In this document: positions 63,290-64,000 of the stretch, piece by piece
Layout of the letters: every line of letters starts with the position of its first letter
How positions within the stretch are numbered: position 1 is the first letter of the stretch
Origin: Actinomycetota bacterium
Lineage (GTDB): Bacteria > Actinomycetota > Thermoleophilia > Gaiellales > Gaiellaceae
Direction: 5' to 3'
NCBI GenBank assembly: GCA_005888315.1
Contig: VAWH01000018.1
Location: 124,001-188,000 of the forward strand
DNA: 64,000 nt
Made by a program: the position numbers and the translations under genes
Notes under the pieces: model-generated
Databases searched by the model: none
What the model saw: only the letters and a program-made list of their open reading frames with translations
What the model was told of the DNA's origin: nothing

Positions 63290-63987
63290 TCCGCTGGGAC
63301 GCGCCCGGGCCGTACGAGGTGGTCTTCACGACCCGCGCCGGCGGAGTCAGCGACGGGCCGTACGCGTCGCTCAACCTCGGCCGCAAGACGGGGGACGATG
63401 TCGACCGCGTCGACGAGAACCGCCGCCGTGCATGCGCCGAAATCGACGCCGACCCAGCGCGGCTCGCGCTCAACTACCAGGTTCACTCGACCGTCGTCCA
63501 TCGCGCGCAGTCGGGCCGGCGCGGCGATCGCCGCGGCGACGGGTTGTGGACCGAGGAGTCCGGGTTGCCCGTACTCGCGCTCGCCGCCGACTGCCTGCCG
63601 ATCGCACTTGCCCGAGCAAACGGCGCTGCGCCGGGGGTCTGCGTCCTACATGCCGGCCGGATCGGGATTCTCGACGGCGTCATCGAGGCCGGCATCAGAG
63701 CGCTTGGCGGGACCGTTGCGGCTGCGATCGGACCGTCGATCGGCCCGTGCTGCTACGAGGTCGGCGAGGAAGTCGCGGCCCCGTATCGAGCGCGCTTTGG
63801 CGCCGGGATCATGGGCGGGCGCAAGCTCGATCTCCGGCAGGCGGCGGAACGACTGCTGCGGGAGGCCGGCGTTGCCCGGATCGAGCGGCTCGACCTCTGC
63901 ACGGCCTGCAATCCGGAGCTCTTCTTCTCACACCGGCGCGACGGCAAGCCGCGAGGCGTGCAAGGGGTGCTCGCGCTTGTTGCCTGA
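63286..63987 (+). CDS. pgeF: Peptidoglycan editing factor PgeF (multicopper-oxidase-like YfiH)
   Basis: 233 residues of the YfiH/laccase-domain family; PgeF removes L-Ser from mis-synthesised UDP-MurNAc-L-Ser and other members act as purine nucleoside phosphorylases/deaminases. The active triad is visible: His in LNYQVHST, Cys in LAADCLPIAL and His in CVLHAGRIGILDGVIEAG. The usual HAGWRG reads HAGRIG, a small change beside the catalytic His. FTTRAGGVSDGPYASLNLG and IGPSIGPCCYEVG also fit. ATG overlaps the fusion protein (ATGA). The gene is complete 13 bases before the window end. Confidence 0.93.
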   Translation: MIRWDAPGPYEVVFTTRAGGVSDGPYASLNLGRKTGDDVDRVDENRRRACAEIDADPARLALNYQVHSTVVHRAQSGRRGDRRGDGLWTEESGLPVLALAADCLPIALARANGAAPGVCVLHAGRIGILDGVIEAGIRALGGTVAAAIGPSIGPCCYEVGEEVAAPYRARFGAGIMGGRKLDLRQAAERLLREAGVARIERLDLCTACNPELFFSHRRDGKPRGVQGVLALVA

Positions 63988-64000
63988 CGAGGTTCGTGCC

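Overview
The window is very GC-rich and gene-dense, with short overlaps between genes (ATGA, GTGA, TTGA) and frequent GTG/TTG starts. The suite tlyA-nadK-recN-steA-mctB-pyrG has the same order as in Mycobacterium. SOS sites are of the actinobacterial GAAC-N4-GTTC type, and many genes have a TANNNT hexamer only 6-10 bases before the start codon, as expected for leaderless mRNAs. I infer an actinobacterium, probably a deep-branching lineage such as Thermoleophilia; no rRNA or clade-specific marker is present to confirm this. The window is ordinary chromosome: I see no prophage, transposase, CRISPR array, tRNA or rRNA.

Layout. 1-7.9 kb: one long operon, alaS (3' part)-ruvX-mltG-aroE-aroC-aroKB-aroQ-pepP-efp, carrying most of the shikimate pathway with shikimate kinase fused to dehydroquinate synthase. 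7.9-14 kb: an MFS exporter facing an operon of a degenerate-carboxyltransferase/BCCP fusion, accC, an Asp23 protein, nusB, an XseB-like protein and a prenyl synthase. 14-28 kb: tlyA-nadK, tandem repeats, recN-steA, SRPBCC-mctB-glycosyltransferase-pyrG, then peptidase, DUF3866, aldo/keto reductase, NUDIX and alanine dehydrogenase. 28-36.9 kb: deoB-deoA nucleoside salvage, mutM, glutaredoxin, recO, and glyQ-glyS. 37-46.5 kb: secreted proteins, the PPDK regulator and PPDK itself, several small proteins, a rhomboid protease and comB. 46.5-53 kb: SOS-controlled imuB with DUF6504 and dnaE2 (translesion mutagenesis), split by three minus-strand genes and studded with palindromic repeats. 53-64 kb: GH15 glucosidase, hypothetical proteins, EEP phosphatase, class V aminotransferase, HD protein, fosfomycin-insensitive-type murA, a HisB-like pseudo-enzyme, ridA, a DHH-CBS-tRNA nucleotidyltransferase fusion and pgeF.

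The most notable signals are not single genes. (1) Five divergent gene pairs have start codons only 18-23 bp apart with one nearly symmetric -10 heptamer (TANNNTA) serving both directions. (2) Three -10 boxes are built on the stop codon of the upstream gene. (3) A two-hairpin dispersed repeat has at least seven copies: three in tandem after nadK, one after mutM, one before imuB, and two bracketing DUF6504. (4) A second GACC-GGTC palindromic repeat sits between two convergent gene pairs and also, as a half-unit, inside the coding sequence at the AroK-AroB domain junction. (5) Two proteins keep an enzyme fold while losing metal ligands (carboxyltransferase-BCCP fusion, HisB-like protein). (6) pyrG and the EEP gene lack a canonical start codon where one is needed.
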